Source: Exiguobacterium sp. AM39-5BH (GTDB lineage: Bacteria > Bacillota > Bacilli > Exiguobacteriales > Exiguobacteriaceae). From it: DNA of 64,000 nt. The notes below the pieces were generated by a model. It had not been told where the DNA came from and made no database searches. It was given only the letters and a program-made list of their open reading frames with translations. The translations under genes and the position numbers were made by a program. Location: contig NZ_QSGS01000001.1 of NCBI RefSeq assembly GCF_003467445.1, forward strand, positions 248,001 through 312,000, read 5' to 3'. This document shows positions 1-9,357 of this stretch, one piece after another (the first letter of the stretch is position 1; each line of letters opens with the position of its first letter).

Positions 1-540
1 GCACTCTCAGAGCTGGACCGGGCCAATCATTTGATTACAACGATGCTTACACTCGCCAAGCCTGACCAGGCGAAACTGCAGGAAGAATGGCTCGATATGA
101 ACGAGTTTGCGAACCGCCTTGAATTCTTGCTCGACGCCGAATGCTACAAGCGGGTCACGAAGTGGGAGTTAAACGTCCCGAAGGATATGCCACTATTTTA
201 CTGTTCGAGCGACATGCTCGTTCAGATTATCTATAACTTATTTAAAAACGCGGTGGAAGCCGTGGACGCAAAAGGAGCGGAGGGGGTCGTGACTGTCACG
301 ATTCAGTTCACAGAGCGTGATTATCGATTCTTAATCAAAGATAACGGAATTGGGATGACCGAATCTCAAGTGAAATCGGTCGGATCCGCGTTCTATACGA
401 CGAAAGAGAATGGGAACGGCTTAGGTCTCTATATGATCCGTGAGTACTTGAAAGCCGTGAACGGACATATGGAAATTGAAAGCGTCGAAGGAGAAGGTAC
501 GGCCATGATGATCAAAATCCCAAGGCGGTCGCACCCATGA
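1..540 (+). CDS. Sensor histidine kinase, C-terminal part (5' end outside window)
   Basis: Only the last 179 codons are visible; the frame is open from base 1. The segment is an HATPase_c domain with an N box (NLFKNAVEA), a G1 box (DNGIGM) and a G2 box (GNGLGL), so it binds ATP and would phosphorylate a response regulator. The upstream part of the window-edge peptide (ALSELDRANHLITTML) looks like the end of the dimerisation helix. Its stop overlaps the start of the next gene (ATGA), so it is probably translated together with the sugar-binding protein, which may feed it a ligand signal. The sensory region and the partner regulator are not in the window. Confidence 0.9.
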   Translation, partial: ALSELDRANHLITTMLTLAKPDQAKLQEEWLDMNEFANRLEFLLDAECYKRVTKWELNVPKDMPLFYCSSDMLVQIIYNLFKNAVEAVDAKGAEGVVTVTIQFTERDYRFLIKDNGIGMTESQVKSVGSAFYTTKENGNGLGLYMIREYLKAVNGHMEIESVEGEGTAMMIKIPRRSHP

Positions 541-1475
541 CGAAAGGATTCAAACATTATTGGTTATGGTTGCCGGTCGTCTGGGCGATGTCAATTTTAT
601 TGATCACATCGATTCAACTCCCGGAACGGACGACAGACAACAATGAAGTCGGATTCGTTTTCGTCAGTGAGAAACATGAACACGCTAATAAACTATTGGC
701 TGCTTTCGTCAGAACGGCGAATCAAAAAGGATTTATCCCCGTTCCAACGACGAGTGAGGATTCCCGTGTACTCGAAAAAGAAAAATTGGACGCTATGATT
801 GACCGTGGGGTCGAAGCTATTTTTGTGACGACACTCGATGAGTCGTTCATCCGTCCTTCGCTCGAACGTGCCGAACGAGAAGGCATCCCGATTATCGCCA
901 TTGATCGAATGATTGATCATGAGAGCGTGCTGACGTCTGTCATGTCCGACAACGTCGAAATCGGACGAATGGCGGCGAACCATATCGTAGCGAAACACGC
1001 CGATCTCGACCGTCCCATCCGTGTCGTTGAAGTGAGAGGGACCGCCAAAGTCCGCTCGACAATTGACCGTAGTCTAGGATTGACGGAATACGACAAGGCG
1101 AATGATAGTCTTCAAGTCGTCGCCTCCATTTCAGGAAACTATGACACCTTTCAGGCTGAGATCGAGATGTCGCGATGGCTCGAAGCGGATATTCCGTTTG
1201 ATGCCGTCTTCTCCCATAATGATGACAACACGTTCGGCGTTGTTCGCGCCCTCGAAAGCCATGGTCTGACCGACAAGACGCTCGTATCGGTCGATGGCGT
1301 CACTGGGATTTACCCGCTTATTCACGAAGGAAAAGTCGATGCGACAATCGTCCAATCCCCGAACGAGATGATTGAGGTCGGGTTTAAAGCACTCGAACTC
1401 CATTTGAATGGCAAAAAGATTGCGTCGCACTACTATTCGTCGAGCTATTTATATGAAGGACTCGTAAAAGATTAA
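537..1475 (+). CDS. Membrane-anchored LacI-type sugar-binding protein
   Basis: A 312-residue protein with one N-terminal hydrophobic segment (about residues 8-27) that lacks a lipobox, followed by a periplasmic-binding-protein type 1 fold (peripla_BP_4 type). Family-like stretches include GVEAIFVTTLD, GIPIIAIDR and FSHNDDNTFGVVRALESHG. No permease or ATPase is adjacent. It overlaps the kinase stop by four bases, so I infer it works as an extracytoplasmic ligand sensor for that kinase rather than as a transporter subunit. The ligand is unknown; a sugar is likely by family. No terminator is obvious before the cshB promoter. Confidence 0.8.
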   Translation: MTKGFKHYWLWLPVVWAMSILLITSIQLPERTTDNNEVGFVFVSEKHEHANKLLAAFVRTANQKGFIPVPTTSEDSRVLEKEKLDAMIDRGVEAIFVTTLDESFIRPSLERAEREGIPIIAIDRMIDHESVLTSVMSDNVEIGRMAANHIVAKHADLDRPIRVVEVRGTAKVRSTIDRSLGLTEYDKANDSLQVVASISGNYDTFQAEIEMSRWLEADIPFDAVFSHNDDNTFGVVRALESHGLTDKTLVSVDGVTGIYPLIHEGKVDATIVQSPNEMIEVGFKALELHLNGKKIASHYYSSSYLYEGLVKD

Positions 1476-1503
1476 TTGACAAATGATTAGATTCCGCTAT
1501 GCT
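1476..1503 (+). promoter_or_regulatory. Sigma-A type promoter for cshB
   Basis: TTGACA at 1476-1481 and TATGCT at 1498-1503 with a 16-base spacer. It lies directly after the sugar-binding gene and 34 bases before the helicase start codon. Confidence 0.65.
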
Positions 1504-1536
1504 AGGAAAAGTGGAAAGAAACAGGAGGTGTATCGA

Positions 1537-2879
1537 TTGAACAGCTTCCAACAGTTCAAATTGTTACCGTTTATCGTGGATGCTTGACAGAAAAGCGCAT
1601 CACAGTACCGACGGATATTCAGGCTCGGATCATTCCCGCTGCCATGAATGGCCGCGATATTATTGGGAAATCACAGACCGGTACAGGGAAGACGCTTGCA
1701 TTTCTCTTACCAATTTTAGAAGCAATCGATCCGAATGAAGAATCGGTCCAAGCCATCATTGTCGCACCGACGCGCGAACTCGCTTGGCAGATTCACGAAG
1801 AGTTGAAAACACTCCTCGTTAAACAGCCGGACTATATTAAAACAAGTCTGATTGTCGGGGGAACTGACCGGGAACGACAAATCGACAAGATGAAAAACCC
1901 ACCACAACTGATCATCGGGACACCAGGTCGTTTGCTCGACTTGATGAAAGTCCAAGCGTTATTCCCGCACAAAGTCACGCACTTCGTCGTCGATGAAGCT
2001 GACCAAATGCTCGACATGGGCTTCTTACCCGAAGTCGACCGCATCGCGCAGGCGTTACCAGAAAAACTTCAAACGATGGTCTTCTCAGCGACAATCCCTG
2101 AGAAGTTACAGCCGTTCTTGAAGAAGTATTTGCATGACCCGCGTTACGCAGAAGCGAGCGCCGAGCACCGTGTGGTACCAAAAATTAAACATCATGTCAT
2201 TCCGGTCCGTCACCGGGACCGTAAGGCGCTCACGGTCGAAGTGGCGAAAGCCATCAATCCGTACGTCTGTCTCGTGTTCACGAACACGAAGCAAGATGCG
2301 GACGAACTTGAGATATCATTCCGCGAGGCGGGACTAAACGTCGGTACGCTTCACGGGGATATGCAGGCTCGTCGTCGGAAACAAGCGATTAAAGACATTA
2401 ACGAGGCGAAGTATCAGTTTGTAATTGCTACCGACTTGGCAGCACGTGGAATCGACATTAAAGGCGTATCGCACGTCATCAACTTCGGAATTCCGAAAGA
2501 TCTCGACTTCTATACGCACCGCGTCGGCCGGACAGGCCGCGCCGGTGAGACGGGTGAAGCGTACACGTTGTATGAAGATCATGAGAATGGTCCGATCAAT
2601 CGACTCGAAGAGCGTGGCTTCACGTTCAAGCATGTCGATGTGAAGAACGGATCACTTCAAGAGATTAAGACACGCAAACGCCGCACGACCGACCGGAAGA
2701 TGAAAGTCTCACAAACGGCGCACAGCCGGATGGCAGGCGAAATCAAAAAGGCGAAGAAAAAGGTCAAGCCTGGTTACAAGAAGAAATTCAAGTATAAATT
2801 GAAAGAGACGGCGTCACGTGAGCACATGCAGAGCCAACGTAAGGAACGTCGTGAAATCCGTAAAAAGAACCGTCGCTAA
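1537..2879 (+). CDS. cshB: DEAD-box ATP-dependent RNA helicase, frame interrupted near its 5' end
   Basis: RNA helicase of the CshB/YqfR type. Starting at TTG 1537, which has a good AGGAGGTG site 7 bases upstream, the frame reads MNSFQQFKLLPFIVDA and then stops at 1585-1587. One base shifted, the frame continues as LTEKRITVPTDIQ (Q motif) and runs to 2879. Adding one T at about 1584 (GCTTGA to GCTTTGA) restores A-L-T-E-K and a 447-residue protein of normal length. Motifs seen: SQTGTGKT (motif I), PTRELAWQ (Ia), DEAD, SAT, and TDLAARGID and HRVGRTGRAG in the second RecA domain, then a lysine/arginine-rich tail. The next gene is nfo, as in Bacillus (yqfR-yqfS). Confidence 0.9.
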
Positions 2880-2883
2880 GTAA

Positions 2884-2920
2884 AAGAAGGATCGACTTCG
2901 TGGAGTCGATTCTTCTTTTT
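2884..2920 (+). terminator. Rho-independent terminator of cshB
   Basis: A 14-bp stem (2884-2897 with 2904-2917) and a six-base loop, followed by a T run. Confidence 0.85.
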
Positions 2921-2960
2921 GTGTACACTAAAGACAGATGAGAATGAAGGAGAAAAGACT

Positions 2961-3861
2961 ATGTTAAAAATTGGATCCCATGTTTCAGTTTCAGGTAAGA
3001 AGATGCTGCTCGCAGGTAGTGAAGAGGCCGTATCTTATGGCGCCAACACGATGATGGTGTATACGGGTGCACCCAAACACACGTCGTAAACCGATTGAAG
3101 ACTTGAATATCGAAGCGGCGCTCGTTCATATGGCAGCTCACGACATCGAGGAGATCGTCGTCCATGCCCCATACATCATCAACTTGGGCAATACGACGAA
3201 ACCGGAGACGTTTGAACTCGCCGTGTCGTTCTTGGCAGCCGAGATTAAACGGGCCGAGGCGCTCCAAGTCGCGCGTCACGTCGTGCTTCATCCCGGTGCC
3301 CATGTCGGTGCCGGCGAAGATGCCGGACTCGCCCGCATCATTGAGGGCTTGAACGAAGTGCTGTCTGGGGATGAGACAGTTAAAATCGCGCTCGAGACGA
3401 TGGCTGGGAAAGGCAGCGAACTCGGCAAGACGTTTGAGGAACTCGCAACGATTATTGATGGCGTGACTCATAACGACCGTCTTTCGGTATGTTTTGACAC
3501 GTGTCACGTTCATGATGCCGGCTATGATCTTGTCGGCGATTTGGACGGTGTCATCGAACAGTTCGATCGCATCGTCGGGTTGGAACGTCTCGGAGTCATC
3601 CATGTCAACGATTCGAAGAATGCGCGCGGTGCGAAGAAAGACCGGCACGAAAATATCGGATATGGGGAGATCGGATTTGATACGTTGAACCGCATTATTC
3701 ATCACGAGGCATTTACTCACTTGCCGAAGATTTTAGAGACACCATACATCCCGATCAGTGAAAAGACGAAAGTGGCCCCGTACAAACAAGAAATCGAGAT
3801 GTTCCGAGCACGCCGATTTGATGTCGAATGGCGTGACCAGTTCGCGCTCGCCCACCAATAA
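2961..3861 (+). CDS. nfo: Endonuclease IV (AP endonuclease), frame interrupted
   Basis: Zinc-dependent AP endonuclease of base excision repair (YqfS in Bacillus). ATG 2961 follows AAGGAG and reads [20 protein letters not shown] then [12 protein letters not shown], a canonical Nfo N terminus, but stops in frame at 3084-3086. The downstream frame ([11 protein letters not shown] onward) is shifted by +1 at about 3072-3078 and runs to 3861. Either two bases are missing (giving the usual TGAPQNTRRK) or one is extra. Metal-ligand regions are visible: [32 protein letters not shown] and HENIG. The repaired length is about 300 residues, normal for the family. Confidence 0.9.
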
Positions 3862-3862
3862 G

Positions 3863-4425
3863 ATGAGCATCATTCGAATCGATCCGAACGAGTATGACGT
3901 TTGGTCTGCGCTACCGATGTATTTTCAAGAAGCAAGCCCGTTTTATGTCGAGGTCGGATTGACGAGACCACAGCCTGGATTGAAATTCTCGGGCATGGAA
4001 TCGTGGCCGAAGTCGAAATTATGCTCGTTGAGACGACAGTGCGTCCATTCGACCGGTACTGGCTTACAGAAGTGGGGCCAGAAACGAAGTCGTATAGCCT
4101 TGTCGATATCATCGGGCTTGATTTTCATCATCCGTTCCTACGAGCGGGGATGTATGATGGGAATACGGACGACGTGATTCGTACTAAATGGGAGCGTGGT
4201 TATCGCGTGCCGTCGAGTAAATGGACACGCGAAACTTTCGAAGCCCATCTCTCTGAAGAAGGTGCGATCGGTCAGCTCGCTCCGACGACCGTATGTATGG
4301 ATTGTCGAAAGGACTTGAGCCATTATGGTCAAATTGGAATTCGTTTAATGGAGTATCACATTGAAGAGAACGCCGGTTACTGGCTCTGCCCGACGTGTCA
4401 CAAAGTAAGACATTATCAGAATTAA
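3863..4425 (+). CDS. Hypothetical protein with two CxxC pairs, frame interrupted
   Basis: I do not recognise this family. ATG 3863, one base after the nfo stop, gives MSIIRIDPNEYDVWSALPMY and continues to PFYVEV. The sequence that continues it (DETTAWIEILGHGIVAEVEIM onward) is in the frame one base back, so one base is missing near 3952 (for example GTCGGATT from GTCGGNATT). The repaired length is about 187 residues. The C terminus carries CMDC and CPTC about 45 residues apart, a likely zinc ribbon. There is no clear ribosome-binding site, so it may depend on translation of nfo. Function unknown. Confidence 0.6.
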
Positions 4426-4455
4426 AAATACCGATGCCGCGGCATCGGTATTTTT
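4424..4455. terminator. Bidirectional terminator between convergent genes
   Basis: A nearly perfect inverted repeat (ATACCGATGCC / GGCATCGGTAT) flanked by A and T runs. It serves the plus-strand gene ending at 4425 and the minus-strand gene ending at 4458. Confidence 0.85.
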
Positions 4456-4457
4456 AA

Positions 4458-4628
4458 TTAGAATGGCCAGTTTGCAAGTGCGAATTGATATACTTTCATC
4501 CCAAGAAACACGCCGAAGATGCCGATGACACCAGGTAAAACCGGCGGGGCAGGGAGCGGCAACTTCAAAGCGGTGAAAATCATGCCACAAATAAGACCAG
4601 CGAGCAATGACAATAGGATTTCTTGCAT
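4458..4628 (-). CDS. XapX-domain small membrane protein
   Basis: A 56-residue protein with two hydrophobic segments: MQEILLSLLAGLICGMIF, then a proline-rich turn (LPLPAPPVLPG), then VIGIFGVFLGMKVY. This layout matches the XapX small-membrane-protein family of unknown function. I chose ATG at 4628 because GGAGG lies 8 bases upstream; a longer form from 4643 has no such site. The upstream region holds a cre-like TGAAAACGTTTTAA at 4652-4665. Confidence 0.7.
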   Translation of the reverse strand: MQEILLSLLAGLICGMIFTALKLPLPAPPVLPGVIGIFGVFLGMKVYQFALANWPF

Positions 4629-4718
4629 GAATGATTCCTCCATAGTCGAAATGAAAACGTTTTAACAGTGTAACCGAGTTAATTATACAATGTTCGTTTT
4701 CGTTTGAGAAGTCTAACA

Positions 4719-6884
4719 TCAGTCATCCGTCATTTTTTCATTTTCAGCCCGTAAACGGAGAACTTCTCGTTCAGCCCAGTTTGATGGTTCACGTTCGAAT
4801 ACACTCGGAATGTTGTTCCATCGCCCTCCCGTATATTGATGGATAATGATTTGAGACTGAATTTGTTCTTGTCCGGCCTCTTGTTTCAAATAGACGTAGC
4901 TGCCATCAGCCCGTTGAACTCTCGCTTTTACGTTGTCAACAAGTTGTAACGCGAGCATATCCTTAATATACGATTTATGGCCCACATCGAGGATAGGAAA
5001 CAATATTTCAATGCGCTTACGCATGTTTCTAGTCATCCAATCAGCTGAAGAACAGTACACATCTTCTTTTCCGTTTTGGTAAAAGTAGAAGATGCGAGAG
5101 TGTTCTAAATAGCGATCGATGATGGAGACAACCCGGATATTTTCTGAGATGCCTTTAATACCCGGACGGAGACAACAAATCCCTCGTACAATCAAGTCGA
5201 TTTTGACACCGGCCTGCGATGCATCATACAATTTCGTAATGATCGGCTTATCAGTAATCGAGTTCATTTTAGCAACGATTCGTCCATTACCGTATTTCTC
5301 ATGCAACTTGATTTCCTCGTCAATCTTTTGAAGGAAGAAGTCGTGCATATCGTCAGGCGATGTCTCGAATTTATGCCATGAAGGACGTTCCCCATAACCC
5401 GATAGCCAATTAAAGAAGTTGGTCGCATCTTCGGCGAGCTCTTCGTTTGTCGTCAACAAGCCGATATCCGTATATAGTTTGGCCGTCGAGTCGTTATAGT
5501 TGCCGGTTCCGAGATGGACGAAACGTTGCAGCACACCCCCTTCAAGAATTCGGACGACAAGGGTGATTTTCGAGTGAGTCTTTAACTCTTTATAACCGTA
5601 AATGACATGAGCACCGGCCTTCTCGAGTTGTTTCGCCCATTGAATGTTTTTCTCTTCATCGAATCGGGCCTTCAGTTCAACAAGCACCGTCACTTGTTTG
5701 CCACTCTCGGCGGCATCGGTCAACGCCTTAATGATTGGCGAGTCACCAGATACTCGGTATAGCGTTTGTTTGATGGCGAGAACATTCGGATCTTTGGCGG
5801 CTTGCGCGATGAAACGGACGACCGGATCGAACGAATGGTACGGATGATGAAGCAAATAATCTTTTTTTAGTAATGCTTTGAATAAATCCTTCCCCGACTC
5901 CAGTCCTTCCGGAACGAATGGAATGAGCGTCTCGTTAATCATCTCGTCATACTCAATCCCGATTTTGTTGTAAACACCGAACGTGAACGTCAAGTCAATA
6001 GGTCCGTCAACAAGGAAAATATCACGATCATGCAAATCGAGCACGTCCTGAAGCATGAACAACAAGGCCTTACTGAGCGACCGTTGTTGGACTTCGAGTC
6101 GAATCGCGACACCATAACGTCGTTTCTTCAGTTCTTTCTCAATCTGTTTGAGGACGTCTCGGCTCTCTTCTTCGTGAAACGGCATATCGGCATTACGGGT
6201 GATTCGAAATGGCATCGTTGATTCAACTTCGAACCCTTTGAACAATGAGTCGATGAACTGGATAATGACATCTTCAAGCAAGATTAAGTCCGCATGGTCC
6301 TCGTCTTCTGTTGGTAATTCGAGATAGCGCGGTAATACGGCTGGCACTTGGACGAGAGCGAGGCGTTTTTTCCCTTCGTCAGTCGAAGCGATTTCGACGG
6401 CGATATTCAGCGATTTGGATAAGAGCATCGGGAACGGACGATAGGCGTCGACGGCGATTGGGGTCAAGACCGGGAAAACGTGGGTCCGGAAATATAGCTT
6501 GACGAAGTCGAGTTGGGCTTTGTTAAGATGCTTCGGTCGTAAAAAACGAATATTTTCCGCGGCGAGCTGCTTGACGATTTTTTTATACGTCGCGTACTGG
6601 ACTTCGACGAGTTGTTGAGCCTTGATTGAGATGGCTTTAATCTGTTGTTTCGGTGTAAGGCCGGCCTTGTCTTCGGGACGATTGAATCCGGCGAGCACTT
6701 CGTCTTTCAAGCCGCCGAAGCGGACCATATAAAACTCATCAAGATTCGAACTGAAGATACCAAGAAACTTTAGTCGTTCCATGAGCGGGTTACGTTCGTC
6801 CATTGCTTCTTGTAGTACACGTTCGTTAAAGCTCAGCCAGCTGAGCTCACGGTTATTGAAATGTTCGGGTAAGTAGATGGTCAT
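4719..6884 (-). CDS. ppk: Polyphosphate kinase
   Basis: A 721-residue Ppk1, which reversibly makes polyphosphate from ATP. The N-terminal domain begins NRELSWLSFNERVLQEA. The catalytic core contains HLGTGNYNDSTAKLYTDIG, whose first histidine is the phosphorylated residue of the family, and a second conserved histidine in LEHSRIFYFYQNG. Length is typical. The start overlaps the stop of ppx (ATGA at 6881-6884), so the two enzymes of opposite direction form one minus-strand operon. No terminator hairpin was seen after it before the 4.6 kb promoter region. Confidence 0.95.
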   Translation of the reverse strand: MTIYLPEHFNNRELSWLSFNERVLQEAMDERNPLMERLKFLGIFSSNLDEFYMVRFGGLKDEVLAGFNRPEDKAGLTPKQQIKAISIKAQQLVEVQYATYKKIVKQLAAENIRFLRPKHLNKAQLDFVKLYFRTHVFPVLTPIAVDAYRPFPMLLSKSLNIAVEIASTDEGKKRLALVQVPAVLPRYLELPTEDEDHADLILLEDVIIQFIDSLFKGFEVESTMPFRITRNADMPFHEEESRDVLKQIEKELKKRRYGVAIRLEVQQRSLSKALLFMLQDVLDLHDRDIFLVDGPIDLTFTFGVYNKIGIEYDEMINETLIPFVPEGLESGKDLFKALLKKDYLLHHPYHSFDPVVRFIAQAAKDPNVLAIKQTLYRVSGDSPIIKALTDAAESGKQVTVLVELKARFDEEKNIQWAKQLEKAGAHVIYGYKELKTHSKITLVVRILEGGVLQRFVHLGTGNYNDSTAKLYTDIGLLTTNEELAEDATNFFNWLSGYGERPSWHKFETSPDDMHDFFLQKIDEEIKLHEKYGNGRIVAKMNSITDKPIITKLYDASQAGVKIDLIVRGICCLRPGIKGISENIRVVSIIDRYLEHSRIFYFYQNGKEDVYCSSADWMTRNMRKRIEILFPILDVGHKSYIKDMLALQLVDNVKARVQRADGSYVYLKQEAGQEQIQSQIIIHQYTGGRWNNIPSVFEREPSNWAEREVLRLRAENEKMTDD

Positions 6885-8413
6885 GAAGTTCTCTCCTCTA
6901 CACGTAACTCGATAGGTTGGTCGATGGCGCGTTCTAAATGTTTTTTATGACGGATCCCACGTTGAAGTTCAAAGCGCGGTGATGTGTGCGCATGCAGGGT
7001 CATCACAAGACCCTCGTCGGTTGAAGACAAGTCAACGTTTCCAATGACTTGACGTTCGGTCAAATCGAGTGCGTCGACCAGTTTGACAATCGACCCGAGC
7101 AACTCGAGACTCTTCAACATTTTTGCGTCGAACCATTCCGGGAAGCCCTCGATGTGTTGGTCGAGTAGGCGCCTAGATTTATAAGAAGTCACCAAGGCGA
7201 GCGCGAGCCGGTCCTCGTTATTCATTCCTTTAAAATCGTTGGTCGTAATCAAATGGAACGTGTGGTCACTCTTATTATTATGGTCGATATACTCACCGAC
7301 ATAGGCGAGTCGGCATGCCCCTTCTAAGAGAGCAGGTTCGAAAGGCTTCGGTTTGATTGACTTGGTCTCGATTAATCCGGCATAAATCTGTTGCGCCAAG
7401 TGAATTAAATGTTTGTGACGAATCGGGTCGACATCATACTGTTTTTCGAAGTGACGAAAACTTTCCTCTTTGACGTCGCGGAATCGCACAAGATTGTTTT
7501 CTTTTAAGTAATATTCATAGAACAGCCCCTCGCGTAAACCGTTGTTGCTCATTATGAATTCAGGGACTTTCAAATACCGAGCTAATTCATCGATGGCGGT
7601 TACGGCCGGAGCGATAATGTCGATTCGGTCTTTAGACAAACCATCGAGCCGACTGAGTTGCTTCGTCGACATTTGTATGAGTTCATCGACAACGTCATGA
7701 AGCCGGTCGGTCCCGACCGCATATTGGTGAATTCCTTCGAGCGGAAACAAGGATAGAGATTGTTCGACTCGGACGAGGTTTCGGGCTGTCCCTCCGACAC
7801 CGACGAGCGGGATGCCGTGCGGTTCGAGCCAGTCGATTTCTTTAAAAGACTTCTTCAAAAACGATGTCAATTGTTTGCGTTCCTCTTTCGTAAGCGTGTC
7901 ACCTTTCATAAAGTCCTCGGTCAACGTGACAGCCCCGAACGGGAAGCTGTGATAAAAGACGAGTTCGCGATTTTTAAAGTACGTCACTTCCATTGAACCA
8001 CCCCCGATATCGACCGAATAACCGTCCTCGATATAGGTGGAGTTGACGATGGCCGAGTAACCGTAATATGCTTCCTCGTAGTCGCTCAATAGTCGAATTT
8101 CCATGCCCGTTGCTTGACGTACTTCCTTCAAGATGGCCTTGGAGTTGTTGGCGTTTCGGATCGCGGCTGTCGCGACAGGTAGCACTTCCTTCACTTCATG
8201 ATGCGCATTCAAACGATTAAAATGATTCAGCGTCTGGATTAGTGCCTCAATGCCAGATTCGGATAGTTCATTGTGCTCGGTAATATGACTCGATAGCCGA
8301 GCCACTTCTTTTACGTTCAGCCGTTCGAAATATTGGCCATGCCCGTTCACCTCAAAGATGACGTTGCGAATCGAGTTTGACCCAATATCGATGACTGCTA
8401 GTTTTTTCTCCAC
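6881..8413 (-). CDS. ppx: Exopolyphosphatase (Ppx/GppA family)
   Basis: A 510-residue phosphatase of the ASKHA fold. The two phosphate-binding loops are visible, DIGSNSIRNVIFE near the N terminus and SVDIGGGSMEVTYF around residue 140. A long C-terminal helical, HD-like half (HLIHLAQQIY onward) is typical of long-form Ppx. GTG start preceded by AGAGGGGG. It hydrolyses terminal phosphate from polyphosphate or (p)ppGpp; which substrate dominates cannot be told from sequence. It is first in the operon with ppk. Confidence 0.92.
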   Translation of the reverse strand: MEKKLAVIDIGSNSIRNVIFEVNGHGQYFERLNVKEVARLSSHITEHNELSESGIEALIQTLNHFNRLNAHHEVKEVLPVATAAIRNANNSKAILKEVRQATGMEIRLLSDYEEAYYGYSAIVNSTYIEDGYSVDIGGGSMEVTYFKNRELVFYHSFPFGAVTLTEDFMKGDTLTKEERKQLTSFLKKSFKEIDWLEPHGIPLVGVGGTARNLVRVEQSLSLFPLEGIHQYAVGTDRLHDVVDELIQMSTKQLSRLDGLSKDRIDIIAPAVTAIDELARYLKVPEFIMSNNGLREGLFYEYYLKENNLVRFRDVKEESFRHFEKQYDVDPIRHKHLIHLAQQIYAGLIETKSIKPKPFEPALLEGACRLAYVGEYIDHNNKSDHTFHLITTNDFKGMNNEDRLALALVTSYKSRRLLDQHIEGFPEWFDAKMLKSLELLGSIVKLVDALDLTERQVIGNVDLSSTDEGLVMTLHAHTSPRFELQRGIRHKKHLERAIDQPIELRVEERTS

Positions 8414-8464
8414 GGTTAGACCCCCTCTTCATGTTTATAGTGTACAACGAAGATTATGAAAATA

Positions 8465-8480
8465 CCTATGATTTCATAGG
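8465..8480. repeat. Short perfect inverted repeat in the ppx-znuC intergenic region
   Basis: CCTATGA-TT-TCATAGG, a 7-bp perfect dyad with a 2-base centre. It lies 52 bases upstream of the ppx start and 33 bases upstream of the znuC -35. There is no T run, so an operator is more likely than a terminator. Confidence 0.4.
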
Positions 8481-8512
8481 ATGAGCTATCCCGGTCCCTT
8501 ATCACCTCATAC

Positions 8513-8541
8513 TTGAAGCAATAGTTGATTTTCTGTATAAT
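8513..8541 (+). promoter_or_regulatory. Sigma-A promoter of the zinc-uptake operon
   Basis: TTGAAG at 8513-8518 and a perfect TATAAT at 8536-8541 with a 17-base spacer. The Zur box starts 14 bases after the -10. Confidence 0.75.
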
Positions 8542-8554
8542 ACAAGCGCTAAGC

Positions 8555-8575
8555 AAGTAGAAATGATTACGATTT
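8555..8575 (+). promoter_or_regulatory. Putative Zur box
   Basis: AAGTAGAAAT-G-ATTACGATTT. The right half matches the Bacillus Zur half-site ATTACGATTT exactly and the left half matches its mirror at 7 of 10 positions. It lies over the expected transcription start of znuC, so Zur bound with zinc would block the operon that also encodes it. Confidence 0.65.
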
Positions 8576-8598
8576 ATCAAACGAGAGAAGGGTAGCTT

Positions 8599-9357
8599 AT
8601 GACGACATCTGTCGTGAAATTAAGTCATGTTTCCTATCATTACGATCGAACCGCCGCACTACAAGATGTGTCCATCGATATCAAACAAGGTGACTTCGTT
8701 GCCGTGGTCGGGGAAAACGGATCCGGAAAATCGACATTGATTCGGACGATTCTCGGATTATTATCACCTCAAACAGGATCTGTGGAACTGTTCGGCCGTC
8801 CCCAAGGTCAATTCAAAGATAAGTCCCGTATCAGTTACGTTTCCCAAAAAGCGGCGTCATTTAACTCGGGATTTCCTGTGACGGTCGAGGAAGTCGTGGC
8901 CATGGGGCGATATGGCCGCCTCGGTCTGTTCAAACGGTTAAAGCTAGAAGACAAGGCCGCCATTCAAAATGCATTAGAGACGGTCAATATGTGGCAGTTT
9001 CGCCATCGAAAAATCGGCAGTCTGTCTGGGGGACAACAACAACGCGTCTTTATCGCCAGGGCGATCGTCAATCAGCCGGATTTACTCATCTTGGATGAAC
9101 CGACGGTCGGGGTCGATCAAAAACATTTACGCGACTTCTATGAAGTACTACATCTGTTGCGCGAACACACGTCATGCACGTTCATTCTGGTGACCCATGA
9201 CTTGAACGTTGTCACCGATCTCGTCACGAAAGTCGTCCACCTTGATCGCGGACGGATGGCCTGCAATTGCGGATTGAAAGAATATAGTGAACTTGGCGAA
9301 GTGACAGCGATTAAACCGTATCCCGTCAAAGTGCTTGTCCATGAAGGTACATCATGA
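8599..9357 (+). CDS. znuC: Zinc ABC transporter ATP-binding protein
   Basis: A 252-residue ABC ATPase with Walker A GENGSGKST (about residue 39), signature LSGGQQQR, Walker B LLILDEPTVG and the switch histidine in LVTHDLN. It energises metal import with the permease encoded next, whose start overlaps its stop (ATGA, 9354-9357). The zinc assignment, rather than manganese, rests on the adjacent Zur-like regulator and the Zur box upstream. Confidence 0.9.
   Translation: MTTSVVKLSHVSYHYDRTAALQDVSIDIKQGDFVAVVGENGSGKSTLIRTILGLLSPQTGSVELFGRPQGQFKDKSRISYVSQKAASFNSGFPVTVEEVVAMGRYGRLGLFKRLKLEDKAAIQNALETVNMWQFRHRKIGSLSGGQQQRVFIARAIVNQPDLLILDEPTVGVDQKHLRDFYEVLHLLREHTSCTFILVTHDLNVVTDLVTKVVHLDRGRMACNCGLKEYSELGEVTAIKPYPVKVLVHEGTS

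Noticed and set aside
2959..3720. A 253-codon minus-strand frame opposite nfo
   Set aside because: Shadow of a GC-biased coding strand; nfo motifs are clear on the plus strand.
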